Assembly (NCBI RefSeq): GCF_902141845.1
Contig: NZ_CABFPH010000012.1
Coordinates: forward strand, 27,620-91,619
Length of the DNA: 64,000 bases
From: Methylobacterium symbioticum
Lineage (GTDB): Bacteria; Pseudomonadota; Alphaproteobacteria; Rhizobiales; Beijerinckiaceae
Direction of reading: 5' to 3'
The translations under genes were made by a program, and so were the position numbers. Below, piece after piece: positions 35,582 to 43,970 of this stretch. Under the pieces are notes generated by a model. That model ran no database searches. It saw nothing but the letters and a program-made list of their open reading frames with translations, and was not told the DNA's origin. Each line of letters starts with the position of its first letter. Within the stretch, counting starts at the first letter, position 1.

Positions 35582-35865
35582 CGTTGCGGAACATCTTCGG
35601 CAAGCGCTCGTCCAGCGCGGTCGCCCGCGAGCGCCTGCAACTGATCCTGGCCCACGAGCGCGCGGAAACCGGGCGCCCGGACCTGGTGATCACCTTGCGC
35701 GAGGAGATCCTCGAGGTGATCGCCAAGCACGTCTCGGTCGAGCGCGACAAGGTGAAGATCACCCTCGACCGCGGCGAGGGCGTCTCGACCCTCGGCGTCG
35801 ACATCGAACTCCCGCTCTCCTCCGCCAAGAAGCTCACGGCGGAGAAGGAGAAGAAGGCCGCCTGA
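35578..35865 (+). CDS. minE: Cell division topological specificity factor MinE
   Basis: This encodes 95 residues. The N-terminal anti-MinCD segment (RERLQLILAHERAE) and the topological domain (LREEILEVIAKHVSVERDKVKITLDR) are complete. MinE drives MinD off the membrane and confines MinC to the poles. A Lys-rich tail (KKLTAEKEKKAA) ends the protein. A strong terminator follows. Confidence 0.96.
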   Translation: MTLRNIFGKRSSSAVARERLQLILAHERAETGRPDLVITLREEILEVIAKHVSVERDKVKITLDRGEGVSTLGVDIELPLSSAKKLTAEKEKKAA

Positions 35866-35889
35866 ATGGCCCTCACGGGAACGGCCTGA

Positions 35890-35921
35890 ACCCGCGGATC
35901 GCTGAGATCCGCGGGTTTTTT
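35890..35921 (+). terminator. Intrinsic terminator of minCDE
   Basis: ACCCGCGGATC pairs perfectly with GATCCGCGGGT around GCTGA and runs into TTTTTT. It lies 25 bases after the minE stop. Confidence 0.9.
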
Positions 35922-35939
35922 CCGTTCGCGCGGCACGGG

Positions 35940-37331
35940 TCAGGCGGATCGCCGCTCCAGCCGGAACGGCGGTGCGTGCACGGGCTGCGTCGTCACGACG
36001 GCGAGCGGGAGAACCGGGCCGTCCTCGGCCAGGGCGATGCGGTAGCGCCCGACGATGCGCGCCAGCGCCAGCACCGCCTCCGTCAGGGCGAACTGCGCCC
36101 CGATGCAGACCCGCGGCCCGACCCCGAAGGGCAGGTAGGCGTAGCGCGGCACGGCGGGGGCGCCCGGCAGGAACCGGGCCGGGTCGAAGGCGTCCGGGTT
36201 CGGCCAGAGCCGGCGATGCCGGTGCAGGACCCAGGGCGGAATCATCACGATGTCGCCCGCCGCGACCGCGTGGCCGGCGATGGTGTCGGCCTGGAGCGCC
36301 CGGCGCACGATCAGGAAGGCGGGCGGGTAGAGGCGCAGCGTCTCGTCCACCACCGCCCGCGTCAGCGGCAGCCGGCCGTCTCCGGCGCAGCCCGCGGGCT
36401 CGCGCAGGTCCGCGCCCCGTGCCTCGGCGGCGACTTGCTCCTGGGTCGCGGGGTCGAGGGCCAGCAGGTAGAGGGCCCAGAACAGGGCGACCGCCGTGGT
36501 CTCGTGCCCGGCCAGGATCATCGTGGCGACCTGGTCGCGTAGCTCCGCGTAGCTGAACGCCTCGCCCGTCTCGGGATTGCGCACGGCGAGCAGGAGGTCG
36601 AGCAGGTCGCGCGCCTCGCGCGGGGCGGCCTCCGCGGCGCGGGCCGCGATGATCCGGTCGAGGAACGGCGTCCAGCGCCGCCGGAACAGGGCGCGGGGCA
36701 GATCGAGCGGTGCCGGCCAGCGCAGGGGAATCAGAATATCGAGGAGGTGGGGACGCCCGAGCCGCACGGAGTACGCGGCGATGAAGCGGCGCAGCTCCGG
36801 CCCATGGCTCTCCATCGCCACCGAGAACATGCTGCGCCCGGCGATCTCGAGGGCGAGGCGGTGCAGGAAGGCGAAGAGCTGGACCGGGCCGGCCGCCGCC
36901 TCGGCGTCGAGATCGGCGAGCCCGTCCTCGACCGAGGAGGCGATATGGTCAGCAAGCCCGTCGATGGCCTTGGGGGTGAAGGCGGGCGCGAGCGCCCGGC
37001 GCTGATAGCGCCAGGCCGAGCCCTCGCTGATCAGGAGCCCCTCCCCCAGGATCGGGCGCAGGATGCGGACGGAGCCCGAGGTCCGCGCGTAGTTCGCTTG
37101 GTTGTCCACGAGGACGCGCCGGATCGCGTCGGGGTCGCTCACCGTGAAGCTGGTGCGGCCGAGTAGCCGTCGCCGGGTGATCGGCTCCTCGTAGGCGCGG
37201 GCGGGCCAGCCGATCAGCGCGTTGTCGCGGATCGAGCGCAGATAGGCGCCGAGCGAGGGCTCGCGTTCGGGCGGCTCGCGGCGCGGCGGCACCACGAGCG
37301 GGGCGGCGCGCATCGCCTCGATTGCATCCAT
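35940..37331 (-). CDS. Cytochrome P450
   Basis: This encodes 463 residues. The I-helix oxygen-binding motif AGHETTA, the K-helix ETLR (ExxR), the PERF-like FDPARFLPG and the heme-cysteine loop FGVGPRVCIG (Cys near residue 405) are all intact. The layout resembles the class-E/fatty-acid-type P450s rather than soluble camphor-type ones. No membrane anchor and no fused reductase are seen, and no ferredoxin gene is adjacent. The substrate is unknown. The second in-frame ATG (37331) is preferred because GGAG lies six bases before it. Confidence 0.9.
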   Translation of the reverse strand: MDAIEAMRAAPLVVPPRREPPEREPSLGAYLRSIRDNALIGWPARAYEEPITRRRLLGRTSFTVSDPDAIRRVLVDNQANYARTSGSVRILRPILGEGLLISEGSAWRYQRRALAPAFTPKAIDGLADHIASSVEDGLADLDAEAAAGPVQLFAFLHRLALEIAGRSMFSVAMESHGPELRRFIAAYSVRLGRPHLLDILIPLRWPAPLDLPRALFRRRWTPFLDRIIAARAAEAAPREARDLLDLLLAVRNPETGEAFSYAELRDQVATMILAGHETTAVALFWALYLLALDPATQEQVAAEARGADLREPAGCAGDGRLPLTRAVVDETLRLYPPAFLIVRRALQADTIAGHAVAAGDIVMIPPWVLHRHRRLWPNPDAFDPARFLPGAPAVPRYAYLPFGVGPRVCIGAQFALTEAVLALARIVGRYRIALAEDGPVLPLAVVTTQPVHAPPFRLERRSA

Positions 37332-37542
37332 CGCCATCTCCAGGCGCCGTCATGCGCCCGCCGCCGAGGCGGAGACCGACCCGGTGCGAGGCGACACGAG
37401 AAAGCAACGATCTCAGGGCCGGATCGATCGCACCGCGCCCGGCCGGACCCCGAATCGAGCGCTTGATGCCGGAGGGTCGGGCGGGTGTAAACACGGCGAC
37501 CGCCGGACATTGCGGCGGAGGCTCGAGGCGGGGCGGGACCGG

Positions 37543-37878
37543 ATGGCGCAGACGATCGCGGGCGAGGCGGACCGGCCCTACCGGATCGACGGGGACGGCT
37601 TGCGTCTCGCGGTGCGGGTCACGCCGCGCGGTGGCCGGGAGGCGATTGCCGGGCTGGTGGCCGATGCGGAGGGGCGCGCGGCGCTGGCAATCCGGCTCGC
37701 CGCGCCGCCCGTGGACGGGGCGGCCAACGCGGCTCTCGTCAGGTTTCTCGCGACAAGCCTGAACCTGCGCAAGGCGGATGTCGCGATCCTGTCCGGCGAG
37801 ACGGCACGGCTGAAGATCGTGCGGCTCTCAGGCGACGGCCCTGCCCTCGCGGCCCGCCTCGACGCCCTGCTGGCCTGA
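37543..37878 (+). CDS. DUF167 (YggU-like) protein
   Basis: This encodes 111 residues starting MAQTIAGEADRPYR. The segment LAVRVTPRGGREAIAG, then LAIRLAAPPVDGAANAAL and VAILSGETARLKIVRL, is the complete DUF167/YggU fold signature. The family has known structures but no assigned biochemical role. A longer frame upstream reads as non-coding. It runs convergently toward exaF. Confidence 0.88.
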   Translation: MAQTIAGEADRPYRIDGDGLRLAVRVTPRGGREAIAGLVADAEGRAALAIRLAAPPVDGAANAALVRFLATSLNLRKADVAILSGETARLKIVRLSGDGPALAARLDALLA

Positions 37879-37949
37879 CGCGAAAGGGACGGCGGCCTCA
37901 CGGCCATCCGTCCCCGAGATCGGGCGTGCCGCGGGGCCGCCCGTCACCC

Positions 37950-37973
37950 GCGCCGGCATCGGAATGCCAGCGC
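37950..37973 (-). terminator. Stem-loop downstream of exaF
   Basis: On the minus strand GCGCTGGCAT pairs with ATGCCGGCGC (one G-T wobble) around TCCG, eight bases after the exaF stop. No U tract follows, so it could be a stabilising 3' hairpin. Confidence 0.5.
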
Positions 37974-37981
37974 GAGCCGTC

Positions 37982-39781
37982 TCACTTCGCGGCAAGCTTC
38001 TTGGGAAGCTTGAAGGCCCAGAAGCTGCCGCCCTGGTTGATGCCGGCGGTGGACTTGGCCACCTCGCCACCCCAGAGCGGGACCGCGCCGCCCCAGCCGG
38101 CCGCGACGCCGATCCACTGCTCGCCATCCTGCTCCCAGGTGATCGGGGAGGCGACGATGCCGGTGCCGACCTGGAACTTCCAGACCTCCTCGCCGGTCTT
38201 GGCGTCGAAGGCCTTCAGGAAGCCCTCGGGCGTGCCGGCGAAGACGAGATTGCCGCCGGTGGTGAGGATGCCGCCCCAGAGCGGAGCCTTGTTCTTGTAG
38301 TTCCACACCACCTTGCCGGTGGCCGGATCGATCGCCTTGAGCGAGCCGATATGGTCCTCGAAGACCGGCTTGATGGTGAAGCCGGCGCCGAGATAGGCGG
38401 CGCCCTTCTTGTAGTTCACCGGCTCGTTCCAGATGTCCATGCCCCACTCGTTCGAGGGGACGTAGAACAGCTTGGTGTCCGGGCTGTAGGCCATCGGCAT
38501 CCAGTTCTTGCCGCCGAGGAAGCTCGGCACCGCGAACACGGTCTTGCCCTTCTTGCCATCCTCGGACTTCGACGGGTCGCCGGGGCGGAAGGCGTCATCG
38601 TAGATCGGACGGCCGTCCTTATCGATGCCCTTGGCCCAGTTGATCTTCTCCACGAAGGGCGAAGCGCCGAGGAACTTCCCGTTGGTGCGGTCGAGGACGT
38701 AGAAGAAGCCGTTGCGGTCGGCGGTGGCGCCGGCCTTGATGGTCTTGCCGTCCTTCTGCAGGTCGAAGGGCACGAACTCGTTGACGCCGTCGAAGTCCCA
38801 ACCGTCATGCGGCGTGGTCTGGAAACCCCAGACGATCTCGCCGGTATCGGGGTTGAGCGCGAGGCGGGAGGCCGACCACTTGTTGTCGCCCGGGCGCAGC
38901 GCCGAGTTCCACGGGCCCGGGTTGCCGGTGCCGAAATAGACGAGGTCGGTCTCGGGATCGTAGGTGCCGCCGAGCCAGGTGGCGCCGCCGCCATACTTCC
39001 ACATGTCGCCCGGCCAGGACTCGTTGGCCTTACCGGTCATGGTCGAGGGCTTGCCGTTGAGCTCGCCCATATGGCCCTCGATGACGGGGCGCTTCCAGAC
39101 GATCTCGCCGGTCTCTGCGTCACGGGCCTCGATGCGGCCGACGATGCCGAACTCGCCGCCGGACACGCCGGTGATGATCTTGCCCTTCACGATCAGCGGC
39201 GCGGCGGTGTAGCTGTAGCCGGCCTTGAAGTCGTCGATATCCTTGCGCCAGACCACCTTTCCGGTCTTGGCATCGAGGGCCATCATCTTGGCGTCGAGCG
39301 TGCCGAAATAGACCTTGTCCTTGAACAGGGCCGCTCCGCGATTGACCACGTCGCAGCACGGCAGGATGCCCTCGGGCAGGCGGGCGTTGTATTCCCAGAT
39401 CTTCTCGCCGGTGCGGGAATTGATCGCGTAGATGCGCGAGTAGGAGCCGGTGACGTAGAGCACGCCGTCCTTGACGAGCGGCTGGCTCTCCTGGCCACGC
39501 TGCTTCTCTCCGCCGAAGGAGAACGAGTAGGCAGGCACGAGACCCTGGATCGTCTCCTTGGTGATCGCCTTGAGCGGGCTGTAGCGCTGGGCCTGGGGAC
39601 CGAGGCCGTAGGTGACGACGTCGTCCGTGGTCTTGGCGTCGTTCAGGATCGCCTGCTCGCTCACGCCGCCGGCCGCCGCCGCCTTGTCGGCCTTCGCCTC
39701 GGGCGCCGCGTCGGCGTGGGATGCGGCCGCCAGGAGCGCAGCCGCCCCCACTGCCGCGAGGAACCGGTTCCGCACCGTCAT
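37982..39781 (-). CDS. exaF: Lanthanide-type PQQ-dependent alcohol dehydrogenase ExaF
   Basis: This encodes 599 residues with a Sec signal peptide (cleavage after about residue 25, HADA-AP). It is an eight-bladed quinoprotein: repeated tryptophan-docking motifs such as [24 protein letters not shown] and TGKVVWNY. The vicinal disulfide Cys142-Cys143 ([10 protein letters not shown]) that stacks on PQQ is present. Likely metal ligands are Glu210 and Asn287, with catalytic Asp329. Asp331 in HDGWDFDG is the extra Asp that marks lanthanide-using XoxF/ExaF enzymes. Overall it resembles ethanol dehydrogenases (ExaF/PedH side) more than XoxF. It oxidises alcohols in the periplasm, passing electrons to cytochrome c; PedF is encoded nearby. 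Confidence 0.92.
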   Translation of the reverse strand: MTVRNRFLAAVGAAALLAAASHADAAPEAKADKAAAAGGVSEQAILNDAKTTDDVVTYGLGPQAQRYSPLKAITKETIQGLVPAYSFSFGGEKQRGQESQPLVKDGVLYVTGSYSRIYAINSRTGEKIWEYNARLPEGILPCCDVVNRGAALFKDKVYFGTLDAKMMALDAKTGKVVWRKDIDDFKAGYSYTAAPLIVKGKIITGVSGGEFGIVGRIEARDAETGEIVWKRPVIEGHMGELNGKPSTMTGKANESWPGDMWKYGGGATWLGGTYDPETDLVYFGTGNPGPWNSALRPGDNKWSASRLALNPDTGEIVWGFQTTPHDGWDFDGVNEFVPFDLQKDGKTIKAGATADRNGFFYVLDRTNGKFLGASPFVEKINWAKGIDKDGRPIYDDAFRPGDPSKSEDGKKGKTVFAVPSFLGGKNWMPMAYSPDTKLFYVPSNEWGMDIWNEPVNYKKGAAYLGAGFTIKPVFEDHIGSLKAIDPATGKVVWNYKNKAPLWGGILTTGGNLVFAGTPEGFLKAFDAKTGEEVWKFQVGTGIVASPITWEQDGEQWIGVAAGWGGAVPLWGGEVAKSTAGINQGGSFWAFKLPKKLAAK

Positions 39782-40196
39782 GGGTCTTCCTCCTCGATCG
39801 TTCCGGGACGCCGGCGCTCGTGATGGCGCGTTCGTCTGGCGGCTTGCCCCGCAGCAAAATCTAGCCAGACAGCGGTCGGGCGGTTATTGCCCATAAGTCC
39901 AAGATAAGAGTTTGTGCACTGCACAAACAGACCGCAATACGGAATCATTCCGGGTCTCCGCCGTGGAGGCCCGGGCGCAGGACTTGGAAAATCTTGGAAT
40001 TCGACTCCGCTGGCTCCACTCTACTGACCCCATCCCGAGTCGGCCCCGGAAGCGGCCCTCGAAGGAGGTCTCCGGGGATCACGGCGCGATCTGGAAGGCT
40101 CCTGCGAGTCCTCCGCTGCGCTCCGGCACCTCAGGATGTGGTCGGTGGATCGGATCGGCGATCGTAAAGGCTTATGGACCCTGCTCGAACAGGCGC
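39782..40196. other. exaF upstream region with operator-like palindrome
   Basis: These 415 bases lie between the XoxJ-like gene and exaF, both on the minus strand, so exaF probably has its own promoter here. The region holds a perfect 19-base palindrome at 39910-39928. Near 40060-40140 it holds a degenerate dispersed repeat (CCTCGAAGGAG, CTCCGCTGCGCTCCGG). No protein gene is called. Confidence 0.5.
39910..39928. promoter_or_regulatory. Perfect 19-base palindrome upstream of exaF
   Basis: GTTTGTGCA-C-TGCACAAAC is fully symmetric with nine-base arms, about 130 bases before the exaF start. This is the size and symmetry of a dimeric repressor or activator site. The cognate regulator is not recognisable from the window. 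Confidence 0.6.
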
Positions 40197-41000
40197 TCAG
40201 AACCCGGTCGGGGCGCTGTAGGTCACCCCGTAGCGAGCGCAGATTTCCTTGAGGCCGCCGCCCTCGATCAGGGCAGCCAGCGCGTCGCCAACCGCATAGC
40301 CGAGATCGCGCGAATCGGACCGGACCGCACCGCCCAGATCCCAGCGCGACTTCACCAGTCCGGTCAGGGCGAGCTCCACGATCGGATTCTCGTCCTGCGG
40401 TGCCTTGGCCTCCGCGAGCGCGGCCTCGATACCCGCCCGGGTGCCGGCCAGGATCTGCGCCTCGCCGGCGAGGTAGGCCTTGGCCGCATCCTCCTGGTTG
40501 CGGAAATGCTTGAGGGTCTCGCGGTAGCGGCCGCCCTCGGCCATCAGGAGCTGCATGTCGGAGGCACTGTTTCCCTCGACCGCGACGCTGCGCCCCTGGA
40601 TGTCCTGGAAGCTGTCGAATCCCTCCATGGACCCACGCCGCCAGGCGAAGGCAAGATGCTGCTCGAAATAGGGCCGTACCAGGAAGACCTGCTCGTTGCG
40701 CAGGCCCAGCATCTTGTCGTTGGGTACGTGCAGCATCAGGTCGGCGAGCGGACTCCCGGCGAGATCGCCCCGCCAGAGGTTCAGACGGAAATCGCCGTCG
40801 ACGTTCTCACCCGCATCGACGAGGCGGAGGTCCAGGGCGACCTTCAGCGCCTTGGCGACCGCTCGCGCCACGTCCACGTCGATGCCCACGGGCTGGCCGT
40901 CCCGCATGTCCGAGAACGGCGCGTTCTCGGCATAGAGCGCGACGCGGAGCGTGCCCGAGCCCGTCACCTCGTCGAGGGGCCGCGCGAGGGCGGGCCCCAC
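40197..41000 (-). CDS. xoxJ: XoxJ-like periplasmic binding protein (start uncertain)
   Basis: The supported frame gives 267 residues of a type-II periplasmic solute-binding fold: SGTLRVALYAENAPFSDM, GQPVGIDVDVARAVAKAL, and lobe-closing SVAVEGNSASDMQLLMAEGG. XoxJ proteins accompany lanthanide alcohol dehydrogenases and are thought to help maturation or PQQ/enzyme activation rather than transport. Upstream and in frame lies an apparent signal peptide (TRRSLVGGLASLAVGPALA), but no ATG, GTG or TTG precedes it. Only the GTG at 41000, inside the signal, is available. A frameshift or an unusual start is therefore likely. It follows pedF. Confidence 0.75.
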   Translation of the reverse strand: MGPALARPLDEVTGSGTLRVALYAENAPFSDMRDGQPVGIDVDVARAVAKALKVALDLRLVDAGENVDGDFRLNLWRGDLAGSPLADLMLHVPNDKMLGLRNEQVFLVRPYFEQHLAFAWRRGSMEGFDSFQDIQGRSVAVEGNSASDMQLLMAEGGRYRETLKHFRNQEDAAKAYLAGEAQILAGTRAGIEAALAEAKAPQDENPIVELALTGLVKSRWDLGGAVRSDSRDLGYAVGDALAALIEGGGLKEICARYGVTYSAPTGF

Positions 41001-41056
41001 AGCGAGAGACGCGAGGCCGCCGACGAGGCTGCGGCGGGTGGGTCGAGCCCTCCGCC

Positions 41057-41482
41057 CTACTCTTCGTGCTTGGCTTCGATGTAGGTGCGGATCGCCCAGA
41101 GCGCTTCCTGCGAGAGGATGCCCTCGAAAGCCGGCATCTTGGTCACGCCGTTGATGGTCGCACCGTGGCGCACGCGCTCGACGAAGTACTCATCGCCCTC
41201 CTTGCCGGTCGGCAGGTAGCGCAGGTCGGGTGCGAGGCCGCCGGAGATCACCTGCAGGCCGTGGCAGCGGGCGCAGTTCTGGTTGAAGCCGGAATCCCCG
41301 ATGGCGACGGCCTTGGCATTGCCGCGATAGGGATTCTCGGCCTTCCACTCGGTGCCGAGCGAATCGAGGCCGTCGGTGTTCACGGGCTGGGGCTGCACGT
41401 CGCCATGGGCGAAGGCGCCGCCTGCGAGGGCGAGCCCGAGCAGCATGCCGCCCGCCAGCCGGAGCCTCTTCGTCATCATCAT
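41057..41482 (-). CDS. pedF: Cytochrome c-550 PedF
   Basis: This encodes 141 residues with a signal peptide (MMMTKRLRLAGGMLLGLALAGG-AFA) and one heme site, CARCH (Cys70, Cys73, His74), with axial Met116 in TKMPAFEG. The mature start HGDVQPQPVNTDGL and the segments ENPYRGNAKAV and SGGLAPDLRYLP match PedF, the cytochrome c electron acceptor of quinoprotein ethanol dehydrogenases. GGAGGAG lies just upstream; three consecutive ATG codons allow starts at 41482, 41479 or 41476. The XoxJ-like gene follows on the same strand. Confidence 0.93.
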   Translation of the reverse strand: MMMTKRLRLAGGMLLGLALAGGAFAHGDVQPQPVNTDGLDSLGTEWKAENPYRGNAKAVAIGDSGFNQNCARCHGLQVISGGLAPDLRYLPTGKEGDEYFVERVRHGATINGVTKMPAFEGILSQEALWAIRTYIEAKHEE

Positions 41483-41715
41483 GTCTCCTCCCATCGGCCT
41501 CTGCTCGGGCCGGGCGGCCCCTGTCGGCAGGGCGCGGCGATTGGGCAGGACGGTAACAAGGGGCTCATCCCGGACCCATTGTGCTTTGGTACGGTTCCAG
41601 GTTTCCCGCCTCCGACATTGGTCCAATACCGGGGCGCCGTCCGCGGCTCCTATGCTCCGGGCCTTGAGCGTCGGGCTGGACCCGACCCACGGGCGGAAAC
41701 GGAAAGCAGGGCAGG
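41483..41715. other. Divergent promoter region between pedF and the PQQ-system operon
   Basis: These 233 bases separate the 5' ends of pedF (minus) and the binding-protein gene (plus). No strong symmetric element was found. Control of both sides of the alcohol-oxidation locus presumably lies here. Confidence 0.4.
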
Positions 41716-42966
41716 ATGCGCGCGCGCACCGACCTCGCGGCATGCCGCGGGCCGGGCTCGACCGGGCCGGGCCGGACGGCGCGCCAGTTCCTGCGCGTCC
41801 TCATCGCGCTGCCGATGCTCGCCGCTTGTCTCGCAGGTCCGGCCCGGGCCGCGCCGCCACAGGCTCCCCTGGTGATCCACTATGTCGAGCGGCGGGTCGA
41901 GCGGCCGACGCCGCTCAACAACGAGCCGCCGATCCCGGACGACGAGGGTCTGCGCGGCGCCGAGCTTGGCCTGCGCGACGGCAACGCCACCGGCCGCTTC
42001 CTCGGGCTCGCCTTCACCCTCAAACCCGTCGTGGTCGATCCCGGTGCCGACCTGCGGACGGCGCTGGCGGGCGAGAGCCCGCACTTCATCATCGTCAACG
42101 CACCGGCCGAGGACGTGCTGGCGCTCGCCGACGCGCCGGAGCTGCGCGAGGCGATGCTTTTGAATGCCGGCGCGCCCGACACGCGGCTCCGCGACCGCGA
42201 CTGCCGGGCGCGGCTGCTCCACGTGCTGCCGTCGCGCGACATGCTGGCGGACGCGCTCCTCCAGCTCCTCGCCTTCAAGCGCTGGACGAGGATCCTGCTC
42301 GTCAGCGGTCCCAATCCCGGAGACGCGCTCTACGCGGAGGCCTTGCGGCGCAGCGCGAAGAAGTTCGGCGCCCGCCTCGTCGCGGAGGCGAGCTTCGACG
42401 CGCGCGGCGCGGATCTGCGCGATTCAGCCTTGCGTGAATTCGCAACCGTGACGCGCGGCCCCGAGCACGACGTGGTGGCGGTGGCGGACGAGACGGCCGA
42501 GTTCGGGGCGAGCCTCGTCTACAACACCGCCTCACCCCGCCCCGTGGTCGGCACGCAGGGCCTCACGCCCGTTGCCTGGGGCCGCCCGGTGGAGGCCTGG
42601 GGGGCGGTGCAGCTCCAGGGCCGCTTCGCCAAGCTCGCCGGCCGCGACATGCGCCCGGTGGACTGGGCCGCCTGGATGGCCGCCAACGCGGTCACGCAGG
42701 CCGCGACCCAGCTCAAATCCGCCGATCCCGCCGCGATCCGGCGTCTGATCCTGTCGGAGAGGTTCGAGGTCGGCGGTTTCAAGGGCCGCCCCTTGAGCTT
42801 CCGCGCCTGGAACGGGCAGTTGCGCCAGCCCGTCTTCGTCCTCTGGCCGGGCGCCGTCGTGGCGGCCGCCCCCGTCGAGGGCTTCCTGCACCGGCGCACG
42901 GAACTCGATACGCTCGGGCTCGACCAGCCCGAGAGCGCCTGCCGCGCCTTCGGAGGATCGGGATGA
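41716..42966 (+). CDS. PQQ-alcohol-dehydrogenase-associated ABC-type substrate-binding protein
   Basis: This encodes 416 residues. The N-terminus ends in LIALPMLAACLAG, a signal with a possible lipobox (LAAC). The mature protein has a type-I periplasmic binding fold (PLVIHYVERRVERP, HFIIVNAPAEDVLALAD, WTRILLVSGPNPGDALYAEAL). It matches the family found in PQQ-dependent alcohol dehydrogenase gene clusters (TIGR03863 type). The ABC ATPase and permease usually encoded with it are absent here. Its stop overlaps the next start as ATGA. The ligand is unknown. Confidence 0.82.
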   Translation: MRARTDLAACRGPGSTGPGRTARQFLRVLIALPMLAACLAGPARAAPPQAPLVIHYVERRVERPTPLNNEPPIPDDEGLRGAELGLRDGNATGRFLGLAFTLKPVVVDPGADLRTALAGESPHFIIVNAPAEDVLALADAPELREAMLLNAGAPDTRLRDRDCRARLLHVLPSRDMLADALLQLLAFKRWTRILLVSGPNPGDALYAEALRRSAKKFGARLVAEASFDARGADLRDSALREFATVTRGPEHDVVAVADETAEFGASLVYNTASPRPVVGTQGLTPVAWGRPVEAWGAVQLQGRFAKLAGRDMRPVDWAAWMAANAVTQAATQLKSADPAAIRRLILSERFEVGGFKGRPLSFRAWNGQLRQPVFVLWPGAVVAAAPVEGFLHRRTELDTLGLDQPESACRAFGGSG

Positions 42967-43970
42967 TCCGGACAGCCACCTTCGCCCTCGCCCTGCTCGC
43001 CGCGACCGGCGCACGGGCGCACGAGATCTACGTCTCGAACGAGCGCGACAACACCGTCTCGGTGATCGACAGCGCGACCTGGGAGGTGACGCGCACCTTC
43101 CCCGTGGGCCGGCGCCCGCGCGGCCTCACCTTCTCGAAGGACGGGCACCGCCTCTTCGTCTGCGCGAGCGATTCCGACGCCGTGCAGGTGATCGATCCCG
43201 CCACCGGCAAGCTGCTCCACAACCTGCCCTCAGGCGAGGATCCGGAGCAGTTCGCCCTGGCGCCGGATGGGCGCACCCTGTTCATCGCCAACGAGAACAA
43301 CGCGACGACGAGCGTGGTCGACGCGGAGACCCGCAAGGTGCTCGCGCAGATCGACGTCGGCATCGAGCCGGAGGGCATGGCGGTGAGCCCGGACGGGTCG
43401 CTCGCGGTGACGACCTCCGAGACCACCAACATGGTGCACTGGATCGACACCAAGACGCTCCAGGCGACCGACGCCACGCCGGTCGGCCAGCGCCCGCGCC
43501 ACGCCGAGTTCACCCGCGACGGCAAGACCCTGTGGGTCTCCTCCGAGATCGGCGGCACGGTCTCCGTCATCGACGTCGCCAGCCGCGCGGTCACCCACAC
43601 CATCGAATTCGCGGTGAAGGGCATCTCGGCCGACCGGATCCAGCCGGTCGGCATCGCGCTTTCCGAGGACGGCCGCACCGCCTTCGTGGCGCTCGGCCCC
43701 TCCGACCGCGTCGCCGTGGTCGACACCGCGAGCTTCACGGTGACGGGCTACATCCTCGTCGGGCGCCGGGTCTGGCACCTCGCGATGCTGCCGGGCGGCA
43801 CGCAGCTCGTGACCACGAACGGCGTCTCCGGCGACGTCACGGTGATCGATGTGGCGAGCCTCAAGGCGATCCGCAGCGTGAAGGTCGGCCGCTATCCCTG
43901 GGGTGCCGCCGTGCGGCCGAGCCCCGGCCCCGCCTCGGCAGGGGACCGCTCGGCCGGGAGAGCGGAGTGA
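42963..43970 (+). CDS. YVTN-type beta-propeller protein of PQQ catabolism clusters
   Basis: This encodes 335 residues with a signal peptide (MIRTATFALALLAATGARA) and a seven-bladed YVTN/NHL-like propeller built from about 42-residue repeats: IYVSNERDNTVSVIDSATWE, LFVCASDSDAVQVIDPATGK, LFIANENNATTSVVDAETRK and others. It matches the PQQ-dependent-catabolism-associated propeller family (TIGR03866 type). It is probably periplasmic and could be a docking or scaffolding protein; no catalytic residues are evident. It overlaps both neighbours by four bases (ATGA and GTGA). Confidence 0.85.
   Translation: MIRTATFALALLAATGARAHEIYVSNERDNTVSVIDSATWEVTRTFPVGRRPRGLTFSKDGHRLFVCASDSDAVQVIDPATGKLLHNLPSGEDPEQFALAPDGRTLFIANENNATTSVVDAETRKVLAQIDVGIEPEGMAVSPDGSLAVTTSETTNMVHWIDTKTLQATDATPVGQRPRHAEFTRDGKTLWVSSEIGGTVSVIDVASRAVTHTIEFAVKGISADRIQPVGIALSEDGRTAFVALGPSDRVAVVDTASFTVTGYILVGRRVWHLAMLPGGTQLVTTNGVSGDVTVIDVASLKAIRSVKVGRYPWGAAVRPSPGPASAGDRSAGRAE

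Noticed and set aside
37982..39781. Methanol dehydrogenase XoxF as the identity of the quinoprotein
   Set aside because: Although the DFDG lanthanide signature is shared, the rest ([38 protein letters not shown]) follows ethanol-dehydrogenase-type ExaF/PedH proteins, and the partner cytochrome is PedF rather than XoxG.
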